Part shown: piece by piece, positions 57,701-64,000 of the stretch
Numbering within the stretch: position 1 is the stretch's first letter
How the letters are laid out: every line of letters begins with the position of its first letter
Assembly: GCF_003259375.1 (NCBI RefSeq)
Contig: NZ_QLLN01000003.1
Location: forward strand, 111,915 to 175,914
Direction: 5' to 3'
Length of the DNA: 64,000 bases
From: Arenibacter echinorum
Lineage (GTDB): Bacteria > Bacteroidota > Bacteroidia > Flavobacteriales > Flavobacteriaceae
Program-made: the position numbers and the translations under genes
The notes under the pieces: generated by a model
Database searches by the model: none
Told to the model about the DNA's origin: nothing
The model's input: only the letters and a program-made list of their open reading frames with translations

Positions 57701-58109
57701 AACTTCTAACAGCCATAATATCACTATGGTCTCCAAAAACTGATAAGGCGTGGGTTGAAATACTTCTTGTTGCAACATGAATGACATTTGGCGTTAATTC
57801 GCCAGCAATCTTATACATGTTAGGCAGCATTAATAATAAACCTTGTGATGCTGTAAACGTTGTCGATAAAGAGCCCGTTTGTAAAGCACCATGCATTGCA
57901 CCAGCAACACCTGCTTCACTTTGCATTTCGAAGACTGAAGGTATGGTATTAAATATATTTTCTTGTTTTGTTGCACTCCATTGTTCTACTAATTCTGACA
58001 TTTTGGAAGATGGCGTAATAGGATAAATAGCGCAAACCTCGTTGGTTTTATAAGCTATTCGTGCTACTGCTGTGTTACCACAAACGGTTATGTGTTTTTT
58101 AGTTTTCAT
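54720..58109 (-). CDS. nifJ: pyruvate:ferredoxin (flavodoxin) oxidoreductase, single-chain
   Basis: 1129 residues, close to the 1170-1200 of typical NifJ. Domain order: N-terminal pyrimidine-binding ('[17 protein letters not shown]', '[20 protein letters not shown]'), transketolase C-like ('[18 protein letters not shown]', '[20 protein letters not shown]'), gamma-type domain ('SELIGNTTD'), two 4Fe-4S motifs ('[12 protein letters not shown]' and '[11 protein letters not shown]'), then the TPP domain ('[23 protein letters not shown]' and '[13 protein letters not shown]'). It converts pyruvate and CoA to acetyl-CoA, CO2 and reduced ferredoxin. The gene starts 85 bp after osmC, beyond a strong terminator, so it may be expressed by read-through or a promoter in that gap. 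AT-rich. PFOR in a family of mostly aerobes suggests life at low oxygen. Confidence 0.93.
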   Translation of the reverse strand: [1129 protein letters not shown]

Positions 58110-58148
58110 TGTAATGAAGTGAAAGTTCTTTTGCTTTTTGATTGAAAT

Positions 58149-58186
58149 AAAAAAGACTACTCTAACTTTATAGAGTAGTCTTTTTT
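58149..58186. terminator. bidirectional Rho-independent terminator
   Basis: Perfect 16 bp stem AAAAAAGACTACTCTA/TAGAGTAGTCTTTTTT with a six-base loop. It lies 8 bp beyond the osmC stop, between osmC and nifJ. Confidence 0.95.
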
Positions 58187-58193
58187 AAAGAAA

Positions 58194-58751
58194 TTACTCC
58201 TTTACAATTTCGATTGTAACTGGTGTTGGATTAGTAATCATGTCGAATACAGGCGAAAATTTTGCCAAATTTTCCAATTGTTCAACAGTAGCATCCGATT
58301 TTACTTTTAGTTTAAAGTGAATGCCGTTAAATCCCTTACGAACTTCAGGATCCAATCCTAAAAAACCATGTAAGTCTGCTGTGCCTTTAATGTTAGATTC
58401 TGCGCCATCAATATCAATTCCATTTGCTGCAGCATGATAAACCATGGCTCCGGTTAAACAAGAACTTAAAGCATGAAGTACTACTTCTGGTGGTGTAGCA
58501 CCTTCGTCGGCTCCTAATAATACTTGTGGATGACTACATGCCATTGTGAAAGTTTCTTGACGTGTTGAGTCTTCTTGACCTGCACCATAGAATCCTTTAA
58601 CACTAGACACACAATGTCCTCCTTCAATCCAATTGTTTTTGGCTCTGAATTCGAATTTAGCCAATTCTGGTTGATCTTGAATGTGACCAATTGTTTCTAC
58701 TAATTGATCTACGTTTACTCCGTTTTTAATGTTTACTGTTGTTGCTTCCAT
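58194..58751 (-). CDS. OsmC-like protein
   Basis: 185 residues. The OsmC fold opens after a 30-residue helix ('LVETIGHIQDQPELAKFEFRAKNNWIEGGHCVSSVKGFYG'). The catalytic cysteine pair is expected in 'FTMACSHPQVLLG' and 'LHALSSCLTGAMVYHAAANGID'; the first matches the resolving/peroxidatic position of the family. 'PEVRKGFNGIHFKLKVKSDATVEQLENLAKFSPVFDMI' is the second half. OsmC/Ohr proteins reduce organic hydroperoxides with thiols. Promoter P1 lies 37 bp upstream, the strong terminator 8 bp downstream. Together with the AraC gene upstream and the duplicated operator, a stress-responsive unit is likely. Confidence 0.9.
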   Translation of the reverse strand: MEATTVNIKNGVNVDQLVETIGHIQDQPELAKFEFRAKNNWIEGGHCVSSVKGFYGAGQEDSTRQETFTMACSHPQVLLGADEGATPPEVVLHALSSCLTGAMVYHAAANGIDIDGAESNIKGTADLHGFLGLDPEVRKGFNGIHFKLKVKSDATVEQLENLAKFSPVFDMITNPTPVTIEIVKE

Positions 58752-58787
58752 TTTTTTAATATTTTAATTATTAATATTTGTTTGATA

Positions 58788-58795
58788 CAAATGTA
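58788..58795 (-). promoter_or_regulatory. promoter P1, flavobacterial -7 box
   Basis: TACATTTG on the minus strand matches the Bacteroidota -7 element TAnnTTTG exactly, 37 bp before the osmC start codon. A second copy with the same surroundings (P2) lies 185 bp farther upstream. Confidence 0.7.
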
Positions 58796-58817
58796 TTGCG
58801 ATTGCGAAGTGTAGGAT

Positions 58818-58855
58818 TTACTCTAAAGTTCAAATTATTTGGTAAAAAGTTCAAA
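58818..58855 (-). promoter_or_regulatory. operator-like tandem half sites upstream of P1
   Basis: Minus strand: TTGAACTTTTTACCAAA, then TTGAACTTTAGAGTAAA, two similar half sites about 21 bp apart, ending 23 bp before the -7 box. This is the layout of AraC-family binding sites; the araC-type gene is about 220 bp upstream. A near-identical copy precedes P2. Confidence 0.6.
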
Positions 58856-58857
58856 GC

Positions 58858-58884
58858 AAAAAAAAGCCATCTTTTTATGGATGG
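58858..58884 (-). terminator. small terminator/attenuator-like hairpin
   Basis: Minus strand: CCATC-CATAAAAA-GATGG, followed by C and eight T. It lies between promoters P2 and P1. The stop codon of the 14-codon frame falls in its loop. Confidence 0.5.
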
Positions 58885-58919
58885 TCATGGCCTAGAGATG
58901 CTTTTATGTAAGATTTCAT
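58875..58919 (-). CDS. possible 14-codon leader peptide
   Basis: ATG at 58919, sequence MKSYIKASLGHDHP, stop TAA at 58877-58875 within the loop of the hairpin above. It starts about 54 bp after P2. The peptide ends in a His-Asp-His motif that could bind metal. Whether it is translated is unknown; the placement (promoter, tiny frame, hairpin with T-run, then operator and osmC) resembles a leader-peptide attenuator or a small RNA unit. Confidence 0.35.
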   Translation of the reverse strand: MKSYIKASLGHDHP

Positions 58920-58972
58920 TTGATTTCGATAGTTCTTTATGGTCTTTTTTATCTGTTTCAGATTCAATAGGA

Positions 58973-58980
58973 CAAATGTA
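58973..58980 (-). promoter_or_regulatory. promoter P2, flavobacterial -7 box
   Basis: TACATTTG on the minus strand, identical to P1, with similar flanks ('CAAATGTATT' on the plus strand in both copies). Confidence 0.6.
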
Positions 58981-59001
58981 TTCCGTATTTAAAGTCTTCG
59001 A

Positions 59002-59039
59002 TTTACTTTAAAATTCGATTTGTTTGGTAAAAAGTTCAA
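59002..59039 (-). promoter_or_regulatory. operator-like tandem half sites upstream of P2
   Basis: TTGAACTTTTTACCAAA followed by TCGAATTTTAAAGTAAA, ending 22 bp before the P2 -7 box, nearly the same spacing as at P1. The duplication of both operator and -7 box, with a changed sequence between them, argues for a conserved regulatory site. Confidence 0.6.
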
Positions 59040-59075
59040 GTTTAAAAAGAAAAGAAAATATCAGAAAAATAAAAT

Positions 59076-59945
59076 CTAAAGATTATAATGCTCCTTTCTG
59101 AACTGATTAGGGGGCAATTTGTATTTATTCTTAAAAGCACTATTAAAGTGTGAAGTATTCTTAAAACCACTTTCCCAACAGACATCATTGATATTTAAAT
59201 CTTGGTTTTGAAGCAACATTTTGGCATACTCAAGACGTTTATTATTTAGCCACTTACCTGGTGTTTCTTTAAAATGATTTTGAAAATCTCTTTTAAAAGT
59301 GGACAAGCTTCTCCCGCATAAACGTGCATACTCTTCCAGCGTTAGATCACTTTGAAAATTTTTAATCATCACATCATTGAGATTAGTTTTTTCAACTTGT
59401 TGAATAGAATTAAAGAGTGCCACTAACTCTCTGTTTAATGGATCTATTGTTATATTAAATAAAAGCTCTTTAAATTTCATTTCTACCAGACCTTTTGGTA
59501 TTTCTTTCCCAGCTTTTAAATAATTGAAAACTGTTAAAAAAAGCGAGCTTAAAGGGTCATTAACATTGATTTTATAAATTTGATTTTCTAGAAAGTCTGC
59601 TGAAGTTTTAGGCAGAGCTTCATGATGTTCTTTACAAAACCGTCTTATAAAATCGTCTGTAATAAAAAAAAGTAGGCTACAATAATTCTCTTCAAAATAT
59701 TGCTTGGTTTTAAAAACACCTTTTCTAACAAAAACAGCATCCCCTTCTTTTAAACAATAGGTTTTATTTAAAGTTGTCCAATCTTTTCTGCCACTAACTA
59801 TATAAGCTAAAAATGGAATTTCTGTCCATAATTTAAAATTTTCCATTTCAATGGGGCAATTAAATTCAATAAACATGTAATCATCACTTATAATTTTATT
59901 GCAATGCTGGTTTGAAATGAAAAATTTCTTTAGGTCAAGTGCCAT
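59076..59945 (-). CDS. AraC-family transcriptional regulator
   Basis: 289 residues. N-terminal sensor domain of about 180 residues of the ExsA/AraC_N-like type ('LWTEIPFLAYIVSGRKDWTTLNKTYCLKEGDAVFVRKGVFK', a cupin-like strand pattern). The C-terminal AraC DNA-binding domain has two helix-turn-helix units: 'LTLEEYARLCGRSLSTFKRDFQNHF' and 'LNINDVCWESGFKNTSHFNSAFKNKY', ending 'LPPNQFRKEHY'. It is immediately upstream of the osmC promoter region with duplicated direct half sites, so osmC (and perhaps nifJ) is the most likely target; whether it activates or represses cannot be told. Confidence 0.9.
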   Translation of the reverse strand: MALDLKKFFISNQHCNKIISDDYMFIEFNCPIEMENFKLWTEIPFLAYIVSGRKDWTTLNKTYCLKEGDAVFVRKGVFKTKQYFEENYCSLLFFITDDFIRRFCKEHHEALPKTSADFLENQIYKINVNDPLSSLFLTVFNYLKAGKEIPKGLVEMKFKELLFNITIDPLNRELVALFNSIQQVEKTNLNDVMIKNFQSDLTLEEYARLCGRSLSTFKRDFQNHFKETPGKWLNNKRLEYAKMLLQNQDLNINDVCWESGFKNTSHFNSAFKNKYKLPPNQFRKEHYNL

Positions 59946-60227
59946 ATTCCAAAATTAATAAAAACATTAAATTATACCATTGCGCTTGTGCACAAAGGTT
60001 GAGCTAAGCGTAGTGCGGAGGTACGCCGTCTGTTATAACAGCGGGCGAGTTGGCGCGTTGGCCAGTTTCCGCCTGCCAAGCTTTTTGCCTGCCTTCGCCC
60101 GAATGTGGTCAGGCAGGCGTTCGGGGGGTATTTTTATCATTTCATTTTAAAAGCCAAATTTTGAATATTTTGCTATCGCGTAATTTTCAATTTGGCGGAC
60201 TTTTTAAATATACAAAAACCATTGGAT

Positions 60228-60446
60228 TTAGCCAGAATCCGGTACTAATTTTAAGCTCTGTTGTGCACTGTTTTTCTTCAGAGTACATCTATATAATACG
60301 TGTCCACCTTCATAAAAACCAATTCCAGATTTCGGACAATACATGATTGTCTCAACCAAAAATCCTGCAACATCAGATAGTTTCTCAGAAAGGTTGCACT
60401 CACATTCCTCTTCCAAATAGGGGAGTGGATAATCCCTGCTTGGTTT
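60228..60446 (-). pseudogene. open-frame fragment of unknown protein
   Basis: Seventy-two codons without ATG: 'SRDYPLPYLEEECECNLSEK', then 'FLVETIMYCPKSGIGFYEGGHVLYRC'. Five cysteines and a good codon pattern suggest a real but truncated gene; family not recognised. Confidence 0.25.
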
Positions 60447-60608
60447 TTAAAAACCATCTATTTTCAAGGCTTCTCAGATGCTAGTTTATAAAAATGTGTT
60501 CCAAAACGTGTTCACTTTTGTGTTCAAGAGCAAGCTTTCAATCAAATTTGGACATAAAAAAACGGATCAGCTATTGCCAATCCGTTGATTTCTATAAACT
60601 TAAGTTTT

Positions 60609-60651
60609 GTAGCGAGAACGAGAGTTGAACTCGTGACCTCCGGGTTATGAA
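60609..60651 (-). repeat. tRNA-Met 3'-half fragment (repeat T)
   Basis: On the minus strand: 'TTCATAACCCGGAGGTCACG' then 'AGTTCAACTCTCGTTCTCGC' and TA. This equals the anticodon CAT, 3' anticodon stem, variable loop, T-arm (ACGAG-TTCAACT-CTCGT) and acceptor 3' strand of a tRNA-Met. The 5' half is absent. Typical of the tRNA end kept at attachment sites of integrating elements. Confidence 0.7.
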
Positions 60652-60943
60652 TTTGAAAAAAAATCTAATCAACCCCCTAATATGTACTTAATTTTTTAAA
60701 ATCCTTTACTGTAGTAACAATTATTTTTAAACGAAAAATATTGTATATAATAATAATTCAAATCAATCTAAATAATTGATAAATTTTCAAGAATTACCGT
60801 TTATACCACATTGTTGGAATTACACCGATGTTAATTGTCTACTGATTGTTTTTTAGGTATATTTCTACTAATATGATTCATTGCCCCAATAGAATATTTT
60901 TTTATTGAATTGTAGTTTAATAACCTATCTAACCAAACGTGCA

Positions 60944-62866
60944 ATGAAAAGAATATTATCTACCTTAATTATCTTAATCCCACTTTTCCTGTTTGTAATT
61001 GGTTCATGCTCCAAAAAAGATGAAATTACCGTTTATGACTTTGCAGGAGATGTATTTCCTGTAGATGGAGGAACTATTAGCCCTAAGCAAGGGACATTCG
61101 AATCAGGAGAAACGGTGACCATAACAGCAATTCCTTCAAATGGATTCTATTTTAAAAATTGGAGTGGTGATATTTCAGGAACAAGTTCTAGTTATTCACT
61201 TACAATAACATCGGATACAGAGGTTATCGCTGTTTTTGAAAAAAACGATACGGATGGTGATGGTGTTCCCGACGATATAGATAAGTGTCCTGAAACGTCT
61301 GCCGGGGAAACTGTAAATGTTGATGGTTGTTCGGAAAGTCAAGAAGATTCTGATGGAGATTCTGTTACTGATGAGCTGGATCAGTGTCCAGACACCCCAA
61401 CGGGAGAAGCTGTTGATGATGAAGGTTGTTCTGAAAGTCAAAAGGATACGGACGGGGATGGTGTTACCGATAATTTAGATGAATGCTCGGATACAGATCA
61501 AGGGCTGACAGTTGATGATAAAGGTTGTGCAGAAAATCAGAGCGATATGGATGGTGATGGTGTTCCGAACAATTTAGATCTGTGCCCTGGAACGTCGGCC
61601 GGGGAAACTGTAAATCAGGATGGTTGTTCTGAAAGTCAACAAGATTCTGATGGAGATTCTGTTACTGATGAGCTGGATCAATGTCCAGACACCCCAACGG
61701 GAGAAACGGTTGATGATGATGGTTGTTCTGATAGTCAAAAGGACACCGATGGAGATGGAGTAACGGATGATCTAGACCAATGTCAAAATACCCCTTCCGG
61801 AGAACAAGTGAGCTCGGATGGTTGCTCTTCTACCCAAACTGACTCAGACGGTGACACTGTTAATGATGAGTTAGATCAGTGTCCAAATACACCAACAGGA
61901 GAAACAGTGGATGCTCAAGGATGCTCAGGTAGTCAAAAGGACTCCGATAGTGATGGAGTTACAGATGATATTGATTTATGTCCTGGAACACAATCAGGTG
62001 AAACCGTAGATTCCAATGGCTGTTCTGCCACCCAGACCGACTCAGCTCCTTCAGCAGTAATCTTTAACCAGGCACCAGCGCATAACGCAACAGATGTGAA
62101 TACACCTATTTCAATTAGTTGGTTGGCATCCACCGATGCCGAAGGAGATGCCATTACTTATGATGTGTATTTAGGAACGAATTCAGCAAACTTGGATTTA
62201 GTCAGTCCTAATCAAACCACGCTATCCTTCACTTCAACCGAACTTGAATTGGGAACCACCTACTATTTTCGTGTAGATGCAAAATCAACTACTTTCGTGA
62301 CTTCAAGTGAAGTGAGAAGTTTTGAGTCTTCATTCACTGGATCATTCACTGACAACAGGGATAGTCATGTTTATGGAACAATTAAAATTGGATCCCAAGT
62401 TTGGATGACGGAGAATTTAGTCTTCAATACTACAGGATCATACAGTTACGACGATAATACATCCAACGATGTAGACTATGGCCGTCTGTATGAATGGGCC
62501 TTTGTACAAGCTGCAATTCCTACAGGATGGCACTTGCCAACGGATGATGAATGGAAAACTTTGGAAACTGAATTAGGAATGCCCGCAAGTGATCTCAATA
62601 TTACAGGCGAATCAACAGTGAGAGGGACAGACCAAGGCACAAAAATGAAATTTGGCGGATCGTCAGGATTGAATTTCCCAATGGCCGGATACAGAGATGA
62701 CGGCACTTACAGCTCAATAAACAACAGAACGTATTTGTGGGTAAACACGGATGCAGGGGGTGGAAATATTTTCAGAAGAAAAATTGAGGCTGCAAGTCCA
62801 TCATGCTTCAGGTTTACAAATCCAGCGGGAACATTTGCTATCAGCGTACGTTTGGTAAAGAACTAA
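60944..62866 (+). CDS. lipoprotein with TSP3 repeats, FN3 and FISUMP domain
   Basis: 640 residues from the ATG at 60944, which starts a lipoprotein leader with lipobox Cys22 ('VIGSC'); the frame extends upstream to a TTG. Domains: InlB-B/'Flg_new_2'-like beta unit (about 30-100, 'GGTISPKQGTFESGETVTIT'); eight 33-residue thrombospondin type 3 repeats (about 102-367, 'DxDGDGVTDDLDQCPxTPxGE'), Ca2+-binding with one conserved Cys pair per repeat; an FN3 domain ('PAHNATDVNTPISISWLASTDA'); and the Fibrobacter succinogenes major paralogous domain ('IKIGSQVWMTENLVFNT', 'YEWAFVQAAIPTGWHLPTDDEWKTLE'). Likely a surface protein stiffened by Ca2+. A near-copy begins 2.5 kb downstream. Confidence 0.9.
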   Translation: MKRILSTLIILIPLFLFVIGSCSKKDEITVYDFAGDVFPVDGGTISPKQGTFESGETVTITAIPSNGFYFKNWSGDISGTSSSYSLTITSDTEVIAVFEKNDTDGDGVPDDIDKCPETSAGETVNVDGCSESQEDSDGDSVTDELDQCPDTPTGEAVDDEGCSESQKDTDGDGVTDNLDECSDTDQGLTVDDKGCAENQSDMDGDGVPNNLDLCPGTSAGETVNQDGCSESQQDSDGDSVTDELDQCPDTPTGETVDDDGCSDSQKDTDGDGVTDDLDQCQNTPSGEQVSSDGCSSTQTDSDGDTVNDELDQCPNTPTGETVDAQGCSGSQKDSDSDGVTDDIDLCPGTQSGETVDSNGCSATQTDSAPSAVIFNQAPAHNATDVNTPISISWLASTDAEGDAITYDVYLGTNSANLDLVSPNQTTLSFTSTELELGTTYYFRVDAKSTTFVTSSEVRSFESSFTGSFTDNRDSHVYGTIKIGSQVWMTENLVFNTTGSYSYDDNTSNDVDYGRLYEWAFVQAAIPTGWHLPTDDEWKTLETELGMPASDLNITGESTVRGTDQGTKMKFGGSSGLNFPMAGYRDDGTYSSINNRTYLWVNTDAGGGNIFRRKIEAASPSCFRFTNPAGTFAISVRLVKN

Positions 62867-63449
62867 TAACAGAAAATTATACTGGATAATTTTATAAAAT
62901 ATAATCCAAAAAGGCTTTGCTGTAGTACAAAATAAGATTCCTTGTTAATTTTATGCATCCAATTGCTGTGTGGATAGAGATTATTAGCACTTTTTCCGAT
63001 AACACCCTAATACAAAGTTGTTTTTAAGGATATAGAAAGCACAAAAAAACGGATCAACAATTGCCAATCCGTTGATTTCTATAAACTTAAATTTTGTAGT
63101 GAGAACGAGAGTTGAATTCGTGACCTCCGGGTTATAAATTTGAATAAATCCTGGTTAACTCCCTAATATGCACTTAATTTTTTAAAATCGTTTACGAAAC
63201 GGTTTACTGTATTAACAATTATTTTTAATCAAAATACATTGTAACTAATAATAATAATAATAATCCAAATCAATCTAAATAATTGATAAATTTTCAAGAA
63301 TTACCGTTTAACCACATTGTGGGAATTACATCGAAGTTAATAGTCGTCTTACCAATTTTTCTCTAAATTCGAACTTTTATAATTCGCTGCGCCAATAGAA
63401 TATTTTTTTATTGAATTGTAGTTCAATAACCTATCTAACCAAATTTAGA
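62867..63449. repeat. second copy of the repeat T/upstream region (tandem duplication)
   Basis: From about 63035 on, the sequence repeats 60545-60943 with scattered changes, including the hairpin, the decayed tRNA-Met fragment (63092-63136, anticodon CAT changed to TAT) and the promoter-like leader 'AAGAATTACCGTTTA'. Bases 62867-63030 show no gene. Confidence 0.85.
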
Positions 63450-64000
63450 ATGAAAAGAATACTATCTTCCCTAATTATCATGATCCCACTTGTCCTGTTT
63501 GTAATAGGTTCATGCTCCAAAAAAGATGAAATTACTGTTTATGAATTTACCGGTGATGTATTTCCTGTAGCTGGCGGAACTATCAGCCCTAAGCAAGGTA
63601 CATTTGATTCAGGAGAAAAGGTGACCATAACAGCAACACCTTCTAGTGGATTCTATTTTAAAAATTGGAGTGGCGATATTTCAGGAACAAATACTCCCTA
63701 TTCACTTACAATAACATCGGATACGGAGGTTATCGCTGTTTTTGAAAAAAACGATACGGATGGTGATGGTGTTCCGGACGATATAGATAAGTGTCCTGAA
63801 ACGTCTGCCGGGGAAACTGTAAATGTTGATGGCTGTTCGGAAAGTCAAGAAGATTCTGATGGAGATGGAGTAACAGATGATGTAGACCAATGTGCAGATA
63901 CGCCAGAGGGTGAAACGGTCGATAATGAAGGTTGTTCTAATAGTCAAAAGGACACGGATGGAGATGGAGTAACAGATGATCTAGACCAATGTGCAGATAC
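63450..64000 (+). CDS. TSP3-repeat lipoprotein, paralogue of the preceding gene, 3' end outside window
   Basis: Open from the ATG at 63450 to the window end, 183 complete codons. The leader 'MKRILSSLIIMIPLVLFVIG' with lipobox Cys22, the InlB-B-like beta unit and the first two to three TSP3 repeats are nearly the same as in the upstream gene (start-to-start distance 2506 bp). Differences are mostly substitutions ('TGDVFPVAGG' for 'AGDVFPVDGG'; 'SGTNTPYS' for 'SGTSSSYS'), and repeat 2 is of a different subtype. It is a recent tandem duplicate, expected to be a Ca2+-stabilised surface lipoprotein; the FISUMP end is not visible. Confidence 0.88.
   Translation, partial: MKRILSSLIIMIPLVLFVIGSCSKKDEITVYEFTGDVFPVAGGTISPKQGTFDSGEKVTITATPSSGFYFKNWSGDISGTNTPYSLTITSDTEVIAVFEKNDTDGDGVPDDIDKCPETSAGETVNVDGCSESQEDSDGDGVTDDVDQCADTPEGETVDNEGCSNSQKDTDGDGVTDDLDQCAD

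Larger units (their letters stand above)
59946..60943. other. intergenic region with hairpins, open-frame fragment and repeat T
   Basis: Bases about 60070-60125 contain G+C-rich inverted words (CGCCTGCC/GGCAGGCG and CGCCCGAA/TTCGGGG). A minus-strand open frame runs 60446-60228, listed separately. Bases about 60490-60720 are repeat T: 'ACGTGTTCACTTTTGTGTTC', a hairpin AACGGAT/ATCCGTT with a T-run on the minus strand, and the tRNA-Met fragment. The remaining AT-rich 200 bp lead into the TSP3-lipoprotein gene. Confidence 0.55.

Noticed and set aside
58778..59011. Plus-strand open frame of 77 codons across the osmC upstream region
   Set aside because: It is antisense to a duplicated promoter/operator region whose conservation is explained by regulation.
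60609..60651. Complete tRNA-Met gene
   Set aside because: Only the 3' half is present; D-arm and 5' acceptor strand are missing, so it is a fragment.
61240..62040. Regular ~99 bp repeats that could suggest a CRISPR or satellite array
   Set aside because: They are in frame and encode eight 33-residue TSP3 units of the lipoprotein; there are no spacers or conserved palindromic repeats.

Overview
The window reads as a chromosomal segment of a marine, polysaccharide-degrading Bacteroidota, most likely a Flavobacteriaceae member. Evidence: low overall G+C, lipoprotein signals typical of the phylum, several formylglycine sulfatases and glycoside hydrolases, a decayed SusD, Gfo/Idh oxidoreductases with Tat-like leaders, a DUF1080 hydrolase, TAnnTTTG-type promoter boxes and few Shine-Dalgarno sequences. 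The species cannot be named from the sequence.

Left part (1-24 kb): the end of a Tm-1-like (UPF0261) gene, an NCS1-type permease translationally coupled to a long-chain polyol dehydrogenase, and a membrane histidine kinase. A carbohydrate locus follows: sulfatase, GH31, a GH141-like beta-helix protein, a second sulfatase, an unassigned secreted TIM-barrel-like protein and an alpha/beta hydrolase. No intact SusC/SusD pair is present. After it come a membrane esterase, a glycerophosphodiester phosphodiesterase, a small secreted protein and a CxxCH haem-binding protein, separated by repeat-rich spacers.

Middle part (24-36 kb): accessory DNA with genes on the minus strand. A compact immune-like cluster encodes a caspase fused to a UVR-like coiled coil, two TIR-like (DUF1863/ThsB-type) proteins and a second caspase. 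Further along are an FAD oxidoreductase with a possible FMN-carrying partner, a third sulfatase, a two-domain SnoaL/DUF4440-like lipoprotein and an M1 peptidase. Several genes are followed within 4-55 bp by a 75-140 bp imperfect palindrome with GTT/AAC ends, laid out like integron gene cassettes. Three runs of such genes start directly after copies of the same ~200 bp repeat.

Right part (36-54 kb): a GH39-like enzyme, an Ig-like lipoprotein, a large lipoprotein resembling a glycosidase, a small beta-rich protein and a Gfo/Idh enzyme. Next is a plus-strand sugar operon (decayed SusD, Gfo/Idh, DUF1080, NupG-like MFS, truncated Gfo/Idh, amidohydrolase), then a YjhG/YagF-type sugar-acid dehydratase on the opposite strand. 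The likely job of this part is import and oxidation of sugars or sugar acids released outside the cell.

Last part (54-64 kb): pyruvate:ferredoxin oxidoreductase, an OsmC-like protein and an AraC regulator. The osmC upstream region carries a duplicated promoter/operator and, between the copies, a tiny reading frame whose stop lies in a terminator-like hairpin. The window ends in a tandem duplication of a TSP3-repeat/FISUMP lipoprotein gene together with an upstream tRNA-Met 3'-end fragment. Similar tRNA fragments elsewhere suggest past integration events.
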